NCBI RefSeq assembly: GCF_000003855.2
Contig: NW_003101629.1
Span: forward strand, 3,546-67,545
Direction of reading: 5' to 3'
Source: Blastomyces gilchristii SLH14081
Taxonomy: Eukaryota > Ascomycota > Eurotiomycetes > Onygenales > Ajellomycetaceae
Length of the DNA stretch: 64,000 nucleotides
The position numbers were made by a program, and so were the translations under genes. Shown piece by piece: positions 48,821 to 61,700 of this stretch. Within the stretch, counting starts at the first letter, position 1. Each line of letters begins with the position of its first letter. Under the pieces are notes generated by a model that was given only the letters and a program-made list of their open reading frames with translations, did no database searches and was not told the origin of the DNA.

Positions 48821-51800
48821 TGTGGCGGGCTGCGCCCGATCAATCATATAGACTATTTCATTACACACTTCACAGATTTCTACTACTCCGATTCTCAGTC
48901 GCCGATCCTCGGCTGAAAACCTACAGAATTCCTATTCTTCTGCCCCGGAGCTTCACTGTGTACACCAGCATACATCACCGCGCACATGTATAAATATTCA
49001 CTTCAATTGCCAATTTTCACACTTTCTCTTTTCTTTTCTTCTTTAATGTTTTTCACTTTGTTATATAAGACCTATAAATATTATACTGATCTATTCAGCG
49101 TAGGCCTCTTACACTTGAAAAATGTTCATCATCTCCTTATTAGAAATGATTATTCATTGAGAAGATATCTGAACATGTAACAGTGTGTAAGAAATAGAGA
49201 AACAGTTAAACAGTTAAGTGAACACTGAGTCTCAATCAGTTAAGTAGACACTGAGTACTCAGATAGAAGCTTGCTCGCCAGTCACCCTGGCTCTGCAACA
49301 AGATCTTATGAAGAGAACAAGATCTTACAAAGAGAACATCAGTGAAAGACCTGAGAGTTCTGACACTACAGACATGTGAGATATTCATACAATTACACTT
49401 CTTTCAATTCCACAGATATCACACATCTGACAATCAATATAATCATGTCTAACAATAGTATGAAAGAACTCTCAAACATGAGTATAGACACAGTGTTACA
49501 GTGACTCTGAGCAATGTTGAAATTACAACAACAATAAATAGCTGATATGCATGCAACTCAACAACATCAATATAAAGAAATTTAACAATTATCTCAACAA
49601 GAAACCCCTGCACAGACAATTTCAACACCTATAGAATTAAATACAAAAGCACTGAAAGAATACTTAAATACTTCTGCATATTTCAATGCTTTCAATCTCA
49701 CGCTCTACTCATCATGAAGAATGGAAATACTCATGAAACTGAGTGTAGATGAAGATGCCATCAGTTCATTAATCAATCAAGATTAATATATCAATAGATG
49801 ATTGAAGAATCATGTGAAACAGAAGTTTCATTCATGAATAAAGACATGTGAACCTGTGTTGTAAATGTCTGACAATATTATCAAACATCTTGATATTCAG
49901 TTTCAAGACACTGTCATACAACAGAAAGTATTAGATTGATTACAGAGTATCTGACAGAGAAACACTTCTCTCATAACATTCATCTCTGACTTTGACACTC
50001 AGATTTTAGAAGCAGATGATCAATCTTGAGAAAATTAAATGAAGATTAGCATGCTTAAGAAGACATTGACTTTCAAACTCTTATAGATTCTTATAAGTGT
50101 AAATAAAGATCTGACTTACAAAGGCTTCTGTACACAGCTTCAAACATTGAATGACTGTCTTATCAAGCTCAAGAGTATACAGAACAGTGATAGAAGATAT
50201 TATATCTCAGTCACTTATACATCTGTGCTGAAGAATAACAGCAATGATGCAGATGTTATAAACTGAATAGATTCAAATGTCTATGCATAAGCAAGAGTTT
50301 CTGCTGTTTTAACAGGCTTCTGAGTTTCTGAAATCACTTCTGAAGAAGTTGCTGACTGATATTAACATGAAGTATACATCAACTGTAACTGATCAGAACA
50401 CATTGCTTTCAACTGTTGATTAATCTATGTATCTTCTCACTCAAAGAATGAATCAGCACCTGTCTGTATCAATCACATTGCAGTGAAGAAAGATTCAGAA
50501 GATAACTATAAGAATATCTCAATGAAACAGGGAAAAGATTAGCTTCTGTTCAAATTTATAAACAGAAGCTTGAAGAGATCAGACAACAACAATTTGAAGA
50601 GAAAATGACAATGAATGCAATTCTTGTATCTACTGTGATTGATAACATGTATAATATGAAAGCCATGATAGATAGTGATCTATGTCACTATACAATGATT
50701 AAACCTTCAGTCATAAGATGTTATAACCTTCAGTGTATCTTCTTATCAAAATCTCAACTTCTCACAGAATTTAATGATTCAAAAGATATTTATATCTGTT
50801 ATATGATGAAACTAAATATAGATGTTGAAGAACATCAACATGAAGATGTCTATGCATATTAAGTTGATAATCTTGATTATAATCTTATATTAGAACTTGT
50901 CTGACTATCTGAATAAGATATCTTATTAAATAATTGAAACAGAAGCTTGATATTCTCTAACAATGATAGAATTCATAAAGATGATATTCACAAGACTATG
51001 AATCTTACACAGATCTCTGTCAACACTTGTAAAATACTCTGAAAAAGAAGTCATCATCAAAACTGCTGACAGAGTCACTGATAAAATCATTAACAGTAGA
51101 ATCATATATCAATCTATTTTATCAGCCTGATCAATATTAAGAAAGCTCTAGAGAAATTATCTCATACTATAATAACAGATTCTCATACAAAACTTCTTTA
51201 ACAATATCATGAATATCTAGATATCTTCTGACAAGATAACATTATAAATTTACCCCTCTTATAAGATTCAGAAATAGATCACAGTATTAAGTTAGAGAAG
51301 TAGAATGAGAAGAACTCTGAATCATCATAAGATTCTCTTTATAATATGTCTCAAGATGAACTTCTTCTTCTTCAAAAGACACTCAATGATCTGTTGAACA
51401 AGAGATTCATATATATTAGTAACTCTTCTGCTGTGACTTCTATTCTCTTTACAAAGAAACTAGATGAAGAACTTCAATTCTGTGTGAACTATCAAGATCT
51501 GAACAGATTGATAAAGAAAGATCATTATTTCTTACTCCTCATCAATAAAACCTTAGTATGTATCAGATAAGCTCAATAATTTATAAAGTTAGATATCATC
51601 ACTGTGTTTGATAAGATTTGTATTACTGAAGAAGATGAATGACTTACAGTATTTTAAATATATTATAGTCTCTTGAAATAAATAGTCACACTCTTTGAAC
51701 TGGTCAATGTTCTCAGTACATTTCAGAAGTATATTAACTGAGCACTTCAAGACTTTCTTAATGAATTTGTATTCACTTATCTAAATAACATTCTCATCTT

Positions 51801-52643
51801 CATCAATAAATTCAGAAAGAAATATTAAGAGTATGTGTAAAAAGTATTATAATGATTATAAGAAGCAGAACTATCAATCAATATTAATAAGTATAATTTC
51901 AAAGTTAAGAGTACTAAATACCTAGGTTTCATCATAGAAGCTGATAAGAGAATTTGAATAAATTCTGAGAAGGTCTCTGTTATTCTTGAATGAGAAGCTT
52001 CACATACTATGAAAGATGTATAAAGCTTCATTGAATTTACTAACTTCTATTGATAATTTATATGAAACTTCTCAGATATTATGAGATTACTTACAGAACT
52101 CACTAAGAAGAACTCAGTATTTCAATGATCAGCAGACACTGAAGCTGCATTTATATAGATGAAGAAGATGTTCATTAATATCTCTCTACTGATAATATTC
52201 AATTCTGATCATAAGACAGTTATTGAAGCTGATTTTTCTGACTATATCACAGAAGAAGCTATATTGTAATATGATGATGAAGATGTCTTATAATTATATA
52301 GCTTCATGTCTAAGAAACTGAGTTCTGCTGAATGCAATTATGAGATCTATGACAAGGAACTTCTCACAATTGTATACTGTCTAGAAGAATGAAACTCTGA
52401 ACTTCAAAGTATCTCTGAATTTGAGATAATCACAGATTATAAGAACCTTAAGTACTTCACAACTATCTGTAAACTCACTGAATAACAGATACAATGATCT
52501 GAGTTTCTAAGCTGCTTTCATTTTATAATACACTACTGCTCTGACAGTCAGAACTCAATGACAGATGTTCTCTTATAACAAGAACAAGATATATCATCTG
52601 ATGTGATAGACACACACTGAATGAATTGAGAATATCAGCTCTT
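48821..52643 (+). mobile_element. family I Gypsy element 2, part 1 (5' LTR, gag, RT, RNase H)
   Basis: 5' LTR is 48821-49113 (293 bp), starting TGTGGCGGGCTGCGCCCGATC-like with CpG retained in its first half. Gag is 49440-50550 and protease about 50600-50900 (open piece 50605-50862, MTMNAILVSTVIDNMYNMKA). RT is about 51340-52050 (open piece 51346-51570, including FVNYQ-like CVNYQDLNRLIKKDHYF), and RNase H about 52190-52600. Element 3 interrupts it after 52643, and part 2 follows at 58709. Confidence 0.9.
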
Positions 52644-52934
52644 TGTGGCGGGCTGCGCCCGATCATCATATAGACTATTCCTTTACACTTCATAGATTCC
52701 GCCGAAAGCTCTGATTCTCGGTCATTCTCAATCACTGATCCTCGGCTGAAAAACCCACGGAATTCCTATTCTTCCGCCCCGAAGCTCCACCGCGTACACA
52801 CTGTGTACAAATATAAATATTTACTCTGATTGCTGATTCTTGCACTTTCTCTTTCTTTTTCTTCTTTAATGTTTTTCACTTTGTTATATAAGACCTATAT
52901 ATTATACCAATCTATTCAGTGTAGACCTCATACA
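52644..52934 (+). repeat. 5' LTR of element 3
   Basis: 291 bp. The first about 155 bp keep many CpG and CpC sites (gcgggctgcgcccg, ccgccg, tcggctg, ccgccccg, accgcg). The rest is mutated relative to the 3' LTR (ccaatct for ccgatct, cagtgtag for cggcgtag). Confidence 0.92.
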
Positions 52935-55900
52935 CTTGAAAAATGTTCATTGTCTTCTTATTAGAAATGATTATTTATATATTATCTGCTCATTAGAAAT
53001 GATTACTCACTGAGATATCTGAATGCATAATGACATGTAAGAAATAGAGAAACAGTTAAACAGTTAAGCAGACACTGAGTTCTCAGATAGAAGCTTACTC
53101 ATCAGTCACTCTGACCCTGTAACAAGATCTTATGAAGAGAACAAGATCTTATAAAGAGAATGTCAGTGAAAGATCTGAGAGTTCTAATACTACAGATGTA
53201 TGAGATATTCATATAATTACACTTCTTTCAATTCCACAGATATCACACATCTGATGATCAATATAACCATGTCTAATAATATTATGAAAGAACTCTTGAA
53301 CATGAGCATAGATGCAGTGCCACAGTGACTCTGAGCAATGTTGAAACTATAATAACAACAAATAGCTGATATGCATGCAACTCAATAATGCTAATATGAA
53401 GAGATTCAATAATCATCTCAACAAGAAACTCATGCAATTTCAATATCTACAGAGTTGAATATAAAAGCACTGAAAGAATGCTTAGATACTCTCACATATT
53501 TTAATACTTCTGATCTCACTCTCTACTTATCATGAAGAATGGAAATGCTTGCAAAACTGAGTATAGATAGAGATGTCATTGATTCACTAATCAATCAAGA
53601 TTGATATATCAATGAATGATTGAAGAATCATGTGAAACAGAAGTTTTATTCATGAATAAAAGCGTGTGAATCAGTGTTGTGAATGCCTGACAATATCATC
53701 AAATATCTTGATATTCTGTTTCAAGACACTGTCATACAACAGAAAGTATTAGATTGATTACAGAGTATCTGACAGAGAAACACTTCTCTCATAACATTTA
53801 TTCCTAACTTTGACATCAAGATTCTAGAAGCAGATAATCAATCTTGAGAGAATCAAATGAAGATTAGCATGCTCAAGAAGACATTAACTTTTGAACTCTT
53901 ACAGACCCTTGTAAGTATAGATGAAGACCAGACTTATGAAGATTTCTGCATATAACTCTGAACATTGAATGACTGTCTTATCAAGCTCAAGAGTATACAG
54001 AACAGTGACAGAAGATGTTATACTTATACACCTGTGTCAAGAAATAACTGAGTCACTTATACATCTATGCTGAAGAATAACAATGATACAGATGTCATGA
54101 ATTGAGTAGACTTGAATATATATAAGCAAGAGTCTTTACTATCTGAACAGGCTTCTGAGTTCCTGGAATCACTTCTGAAGAAGTCACTGATTAATGTCAA
54201 TGAGAAGTGTGCATTAACTGTAACTGATCAGAACACATTGCTTTCAACTGCTGATCAGTCTACATGCCTTCTCACTCAAAGAATGAATCAGTACCTGTTT
54301 ATGTCAATTACATTGCAGTGAAGGAAGATTCAGAAGATAACTATGAGAATACTCTGATGAAATAGAGAAAAGATTAGCTTCTGTTTAAATTTGTAAACAG
54401 AAGCTTGAAGAGATTGAATAACAATAATTTGAAGAGAAAATGATAATGAATATGATTCTTGTATTCACTGTGATTGATAACATATATAATATGAAACTCA
54501 TGATAAACAGTGATCTATGTCATTATGCAATGATTAAATCTTCAGTCATAAGATGTTACAATCTTCAGTGTATTCTCTTATCAAAACCCTGACTTCTCAC
54601 AGAATTTAATGACTTAAAAGATGTTTGTATCTGTTACATGATAAAGTTGAATATAGATGTCAGAGAACATCAATGTGAAGATGCCTATATATACAAAGTT
54701 GATAATCTTGATTATAATCTTATATTAGAACTTGTCTGACTATCTGAATAAGACATCTTATTGAATACTTGAAACAGAAGCTTAATATTCTCTAACAATG
54801 ATAAGATTCACAAAGATGATATTCATAAGACTATGAATCTGATACAGATCTCTGCTAATGCCTATGAAATGCTCTTAAAAGAAAGTCACTGAAAAGATCA
54901 CTGATAGCAGAATTATATAGCAATCTATTCTATCAGTCTGACTGATATTAAGAAAGCTCTAGAGAAGTTATTCTGTACTATAATAACAGATTCTTATACA
55001 AAACTTCCTTAATAATATTATGAATATCTAGATGTTTTTCAACAGAAAACACTACAAATATACTCCTCTTACAAGGCTCAGGAGTAGATCACAGTATCAA
55101 GTTAGAAAAGAAGAATGATAAGAACTTCAAGTCATCATAAGACTCTCTTTATAACATGTCTTAAGATGAACTTCTTCTTCTTCAGAAGACACTCAATGAT
55201 CTGTTGAATAAGAAATTTATATATATTAGTAACTCTTTCACTGCAGCTTCTATTCTCTTTGCAAAGAAATCAGATGAAGAACTTCAATTCTGTGTGAACT
55301 ATTAAGAATTGAACAGATTAATCAAGAAGAATCACTATTCTTTATCTCTTATCAATGAAACTCTAGCTTGCATCAGACAAGCTTAATAGTTTATAAAACT
55401 AGATATCATCATCACATTTTATAAAATCTGTATTACTGAAGAAGATGAATAGCTTACAGCATTCTGAACATATTATAATCTCTTTGAATGAATAGTTATA
55501 CTCTTTGAACTGAGCAATACTCTCAGTACATTTCAGAAGTATATCAACTGAGCACTTCAGAATTTTCTTAATAAATTTATATCTGTATATCTCAATGACA
55601 TTCTCATCTTCACTGATGAGTTCAGAAAAGAATATCAAGAACACATGCAAAGAGTATTATAATAATTATAAGAAGCAGAACTATTAATAGATATTAATAA
55701 GTGTGACTTCAAAGTCAAGAGTATCAAATATCTAGATTTTATCATAGAAGCTGATAAGAGGATTTGAATGAATTCAGAGAAAGTCTCTGTCATTCTTAAA
55801 TAAGAAGCTTCATATACTGTGAAAGATGTATAAAGCTTCATCAGATTTACTAACTTCTATCAGTGATTTATATAAAACTTCTCAGATATCATGAGATTAC

Positions 55901-56997
55901 TTATAGAACTTATCAAGAAGAACTCAGTATTTCAGTGATCAGTGAATACTGAAGCTGCATTCACACAGATGAAGAAGATATTTATTAACACTTCTCTACT
56001 AATAATATTTAACTCTGATTATAAAATAGTTATTGAAGCTGACTTCTCTGACTATATTACAGAGAGAGCTATATTATAATATAATAATAAAGATGTCTTA
56101 TAATTATATATCTTCATATCTAAGAAACTGAGTCTCACTGAATACAACTATGAGATCTATGATAAGAAACTTCTTACAATTATACACTGTTTAGAAGAAT
56201 GAGACTCTGAACTCTGAAATATCTTCAAATTTGAGATAATCACAGATTATAAGAATCTTAAGTACTTCATAACTATCTATAAACTCACTGAATAACAGAT
56301 GTGATGATCTGAGTTCTTAAGCTGCTTTCATTTTACAATACACTACTGTCTCAGCAGTCAGAACTTGATAACAGATACTCTCTCATGATAAGAGTAAGAT
56401 ATGTCTTGCAATATAACAGATATCTATTGAATGAACTGAGAACACTGACTTCTAGATCTGAAGATATTAGTTAATCAAGATAAAATAACTTATAACACTA
56501 TATACACTTCTCTGATTAGAACACTCTCTCTCTGAACTGTCACTGACACTGATACTGACACTGATATTATTATCTTGACTTCTTCTGAATCTACACTGAA
56601 TCAATTATGACATGTAACAGCTTAAACTGATAAACTTCTTCAAGTACTCACTGAAGCAGTATGTCAAGAAGCATTCTGATTCTTCTCAGAACTATGTATA
56701 AGAATCAACATCTTAGAATACTTAATTGATAACAATAATACTCTGCAGTTCTGTGAGTGATGTTAAGTCTTTCACTTCAAACTCTTATACACTTGAATAA
56801 TGCAAGAGATACATGATTTATATATAATCAATCACTCAGGTTATGAACAATTATACTGAATAATCTCTTAAGAGTTCTACTAATTTGAGATATTAAACAG
56901 CATCAGATGTTTTATTTGAAACTATAATTATTATTCTTCTATTACCTTGTGAAAAAACTGTAGAAAAGATCTACTGAAATCACTCAATATTTCTGAT

Positions 56998-57315
56998 ATT
57001 ATTATTATTATTATTCTTCCATTATACTCATATGCAAGGGGAGCTTATGATGAGTCCTTGCGTGATGTTAAATACAGGTCAAGTGTTGATTATACAGGGA
57101 GGGAAATACAGGTGTTGAGACCATGCCAAGATAACAAGAACATAGGAAAATACAAAGGAGTGACAATTAGATACATGCGATAATAACTTCCCAGCCCAGG
57201 AACATAGAGCAATTCATTGAAGCGATTTGTACACCTCTGTATTTATTAGAAACCTGAGGTGCTTGAGTTCCGGATTTAATGTATCCCCTGCGGGTTTCGA
57301 ACCCACGCGCCTTGG
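56998..57315 (-). mobile_element. tRNA-related SINE, 5'-truncated clean copy
   Basis: 318 bp on the minus strand, flanked by the 14 bp repeat tcaatatttctgat (56984-56997, 57316-57329). It lacks about the first 60 bp of the head, including box A, and keeps box B. It is nearly identical to the copy at 11159-11537 and unmutated, while the Gypsy element around it is thoroughly mutated. It therefore arrived after the mutation of its host, or was too short to be recognised. Confidence 0.95.
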
Positions 57316-58412
57316 TCAATATTTCTGATAGAATCTGATAAGATGTGATAATTGACTTCACTATTGATCTCTCTGAGAGTAAGAGTTGTAGAAATGTTCT
57401 GATCATTGTGAACTGATTAAGTAAGAGTATAATATTGAAATCTTGCAATAAGATAAATGCTGAACAAGTCACTGAAGCTTTTCTACAGAGCTCATTCTAT
57501 CAGATGCATGAATTACTGAGATTCATAGTATTGAATCAGAGCTGTTAATTCATGAGTGCTCTCTGAACAAGAATCTGTCAAGTTCTTAAGATTATATACT
57601 GTTTGTCAACTATCTATCACTCTGAGACTGATAGTGCATCAGAACAGATAATTCAGACTGTAAAGAATTATCTTCATAAGTTCTGTAATTACTTATAAGA
57701 TGATTGACATGATCTTCTTCTACATACAGAGGTCACTATCAATGATCAAGATACTGTCTCAACAGGTGTAAGTCTATTCTTTCTTATACACAGTTATCAT
57801 ATGAAAGTGTTGAATCTTCTAGAGATTACACAGTTCACATCAAATTCTCACAGTTCAATTCAGATTGCTGATAATATAGTAATAAAGCTTCAAGATACTC
57901 ATGACTGAACAGAGGCCTTCATGACAATCACAAAACAAGACTAAGAGAATTAAATCAATGTTCACTGAGATCCTGTCAAGCAATATAAGATAGAAGACTT
58001 GATGTGATTGAATCTCAAGAATATACAGATCATACATTCATCTCATACACTGAATTACTGTCATATTGAGTATAAAGTGATAGAAGTTCTAGATAGTCAT
58101 AATTACTGTCTTGACATATCATCAGAGATTCATGATGTCTTTCACACAAGCTTACTCTGTCATGCTGTCATCAATCTGTTTCTCTCTCAACTGATTTCTG
58201 ACTGACAGCCACCAGGGATTATAGAAGAAGATAATGAACTTGAATGAGACATTGAAGATATTCTTGATGAGAGACTCTGTGACTGCAGCTGACAATATCT
58301 TGTGAAATGAGTTAACTATAATTATCTGACCTGAACTCTGAGTTCTGCACTATCTGAGACCGCGGCCCTTGACTGATGAGAACTACATATGATCAGGGAA
58401 GAGAGAGACTAA

Positions 58413-58703
58413 TGTGACAGGCTGCGCCGGATCATTATATAGACTATTTCTTTACACTTCATAGATTCTGCTGAAAGCTCTGATTCTCAGTCATTCTTGA
58501 TTGCCAATCCTCAGCTGAAAAACCCATGGAATTCCTATTCTTTCACCCTGAAGCTCCACTGCATACGCACCGCGTATGCATATAAATATTCACTCTGATC
58601 ATCAATTCTCACACTTTCTCTTTCTTTTCCTTCTTTAACATTTTTCACTTTGTTATATAAGACCTATATATTATACCGATCTATTCGGCGTAGGCCCCTT
58701 ACA
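58413..58703 (+). repeat. 3' LTR of element 3
   Basis: 291 bp, mirror of the 5' LTR. The first half is mutated (gacaggctg, tctgctg, tcagtc, catgg). From about 58566 on it is clean (cgcaccgcgtatgc, ccgatctattcggcg, taggcccc). Confidence 0.92.
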
Positions 58704-58708
58704 CTCTT

Positions 58709-60202
58709 GAATCTGAAGATATTAGTTAATCATGATGAGATCACTCATGACACTATACACACTTTATCAGTCAGAACATTCTTCAAATCTACACTGAATG
58801 AATTGTGATATATAACAGTTTAAACTGACGAACTTCTTCAAGCACTTATCAAAGCAGTATATCAAGAAGCACTCTGATTTCTCTCAGAACTATGTATAAG
58901 AACTGATATCTCAGAATATTCAATTGATAATAATAACACTCTATGATTCTGTGAATAATACTAAATCTCTTACTTCAAATTCTTACACATCTGAACAATG
59001 CAAGAGATGTATAATTCACATATAACTGATTATTCAGGCTGTGAATAACTGTATAGAATGATCTTCTGAGAGTTCTACTGATCTGAGATATTAAATAGTA
59101 TCAGACACTTTATCTGAAACTGCAATTACTGTTCTTCTATTATCTTATAAAAGAACTGTAGAAAAGATTTACTGAAATCACTCAATGTCTCTGATAGAAT
59201 CTGATAAGATGTAGTGATTAACTTCACTATTGATCTATCTGAGAGCAAGAATTGTAAGAATATCCTAGTTATTATTAACTGATTAAGTAAAGATGTAATA
59301 TTGAAATCTTGTAATAAGATAAATACTGAACAAGTCATTGAAGCCTTCTTACAGAGTTCATTCTATTAAATATATAAGTTACTGAGATCTATTATATCAG
59401 ATTAAGATTATCAATTTATAAGTACTCTCTGAACAAGAATCTGTCAAGTTTTTAAGATTATATATTATTTGTTAACTATCTATCACTCTGAGATCAATGA
59501 TGTATCAGAATAAATAATTCAGACTGTAAAGAACTATCTTCATAAGTTCTGTAATTATTCACAGAATGATGGATATAATCTTCTTCTACATACAGAGATT
59601 ACTATCAATGATTAAGATGCTATTTTAACAGATATAAGCCTGTTCTTTCTTACACACAGTTATTATATGAAGATATTAGATCTTCTAGAGATTATACAGT
59701 TTACACTGAATCTCTGCAGTTCAATTCAGATCACTGATAATATAGTAATAAAACTCTGAGATATCTGTAACTGAGCAGAAGCCTTCATAACAAGTACTAA
59801 ACAAAATTAAGAAGATTAAGTCAATATTTAACAAGATCTCACAGAGCAGTATAAGATAGAAGATCTTATGTAATTGAATCTCAAGAATATACAGATTATA
59901 CACTCATTCTGTACATTGAATTATCATCATGTAAAATACACAGTGATAGAGATTCTAGACAGCTATAACTACTATCTTAATACTTCATCAGAAATTCATG
60001 ATATATTTTATATAAGATTACTCTGCTGTGCTGTCATCAATTCATTCTCTTCTCAACTAAGTTCTGACTGACAGCTGCCAGAGATCATAGAAGAAGATAA
60101 TGAACTTGAATGAGAGATTGAGAATATTCTTGATAAGAGACCTCACAGTCACAGCTGATAATATCTTGTAAAATAAGTCAGATATAATTATCTGACCTGC
60201 AA
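58709..60202 (+). mobile_element. family I Gypsy element 2, part 2 (integrase, chromodomain; 3' LTR missing)
   Basis: Resumes at gaatctgaagatattagtt exactly where part 1 stopped. It runs through integrase (58800-59900) and into the chromodomain region, then ends abruptly after atctgacctg at 60202. Element 1 continues there with aactctgag and about 60 more bases before its LTR. The 3' LTR and the rest of the hAT host are absent. Confidence 0.88.
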
Positions 60203-60480
60203 CAACCAAGCGCTCCACCATGAACTCGCTCAGTTTTTCGAATAAGAACCCGCCGATAGATCCATCAAAAAGCCCTCGATCATACAAGCATTTTGACCCC
60301 ATCGCCGACCGCATACCCCGTGTGGTGGTGGAGTTACCCAGCCAAATGTGAACCAGATATTGTTTGAAACTCCTGTGTGGGATTATCCCCCATTCACCCC
60401 TATCACACCACAATCCCGGGCCAAATTGCCATACAAATTGTAAGGCAAAGAGACCTAGCCATATGTGTCAATCTTCTTGA
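60203..60480. other. patch of normal-composition sequence, origin unknown
   Basis: About 280 bp with ordinary CpG and CpC content (gcgctccacc, cccgccgatag, atcgccgaccgc, cccgggcc) set between decayed repeats. On the + strand a 43-codon frame (60220-60351) starts in a good fungal context, ccaccATGa, and reads KHFDPIADRIPRVVVELPSQ near its end. The minus strand is open at 60057-60413. I do not recognise either product. It could be an exon of a broken single-copy gene or other unique DNA that escaped mutation because it was not repeated. Confidence 0.5.
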
Positions 60481-60534
60481 TTTTGAAAGATTCTTAATCT
60501 GTAATTGTGAAGATATCTGAGAAGCAACTTCCAC

Positions 60535-60860
60535 AAAAACCCTGTCTATCTTTGATGTTTCAAAACATCAACATCAAGTCTCATTCACATATCACCCTTC
60601 TCAATCTGGCCCACATCTGGTAGAAAAATACAAAAAGATATCTTGATAATAGTATCAAGTACATAATCAACAGACACATCTGAAGTGCATTCACTGTGAA
60701 AAACCCTCTCTGTCTTTACATCAAGTTTCACCCTTGTATCACTCCTTCTGATCTGGCTCATCCCCAGCAGAAAAGTACAAAAAGATATCTCAGCAACTGT
60801 ATTTAATACATAATCAGCAGATATAATAACTATAAAATCAGTATATCTCAAGATCTGACT
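60535..60860. repeat. two-copy tandem repeat of about 164 bp
   Basis: Landmarks recur about 164 bp apart: aaaaaccct at 60535 and 60699, tcacccttct-like and gatctggct-like segments, then tacaaaaagatatct. On the minus strand (60585-60851) the repeats stay open and give related segments, SVDYVLDTIIKISFCIFLP and SADYVLNTVAEISFCTFLL, spaced about 55 residues apart. A coding tandem repeat is possible but unproven. Confidence 0.6.
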
Positions 60861-61700
60861 GAGTCTTTGATCCCTGCACAGTGAGATATATTAAATCTAG
60901 TTTTAATATCTCAATATTCAATAGATTCTGCAAGAGATTGAGAACAGCAACACTAGATTTCTATTAAATTTGAGAATTAACTCTATATTGATATAATCAT
61001 TGACAAAGTCTTCTATTTTAAGATATAAATAATCAGTTTCTCTACATCTCACTGATAATATTTATATTATTATATAGAAATAGACTTATATTCTCTATAA
61101 TATCAAGACTCTGAATAGAGAAAGTCTTGATAGAGAGTATATAGTAGTATATATCTTAATAGTTTCTATCTTATTCTTCTACAGCAGTTAATATAAAAAA
61201 AAAAAGATCTTAGAAATAGTTTTTTTACTTCTCTTAAAAAAGTAAGATGTTTTTCTCTGAATTTTATATAATATTCTTACAAAGAATTAAAAACAGAGCT
61301 ATTTTCTGTTATAATTTTATATTCTTTTAAGTAAGAATTACTTTTTCAGTGACTAAAGAGCTTTTATTAATACTTAATTCTTTTTTATACTCTCTATTAA
61401 CTGATTTGAGTTGCATACTTGTTGTGTGAGAAGAATTAAATGATTTAGAATAAAATTGAATAGTTTTAATTAATTTCTCTGTAAAAAATTGATTTATTTT
61501 TTATCAGTTTTTCTCTTAAAAACTGTCATATTATCTGATTTATTATTAATTAATATCATACTTTTTCTCACTGTATCTCAAGAAAGAGATTATAAAGATT
61601 TTATTAATTTATCTTAAAAATCAATTTTAGTTTATTAGATTCTCTTTAAAAATCTAACCTAGTTACTGAACTAGTGTGAAAAAAATCAGATGTTTTATAT
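60861..61700. other. AT-rich DNA before LINE copy C, no gene seen
   Basis: Decayed AT-rich sequence with no recognisable coding trace or element ends. The true 5' end of the LINE may lie within it. Confidence 0.45.

Larger units (their letters stand above)
52644..58703 (+). mobile_element. complete family I Gypsy element 3, nested inside element 2
   Basis: 291 bp LTRs (52644-52934, 58413-58703) and the perfect 5 bp duplication ctctt (52639-52643, 58704-58708). Its 6060 bp shrink to about 5728 bp after removing the SINE and its duplicated target, matching element 1. It contains gag (53270-54420), RT (55150-55860), RNase H (55960-56400), integrase (56580-58100) and chromodomain (about 58280-58380), all broken. 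A purine tract agggaagagagaga stands before the 3' LTR. Confidence 0.95.

Noticed and set aside
57167..57472. Protein-coding ORF on the minus strand
   Set aside because: It is the SINE read through into mutated Gypsy DNA; the same peptide segment appears at 11334-11531 from the other SINE copy.
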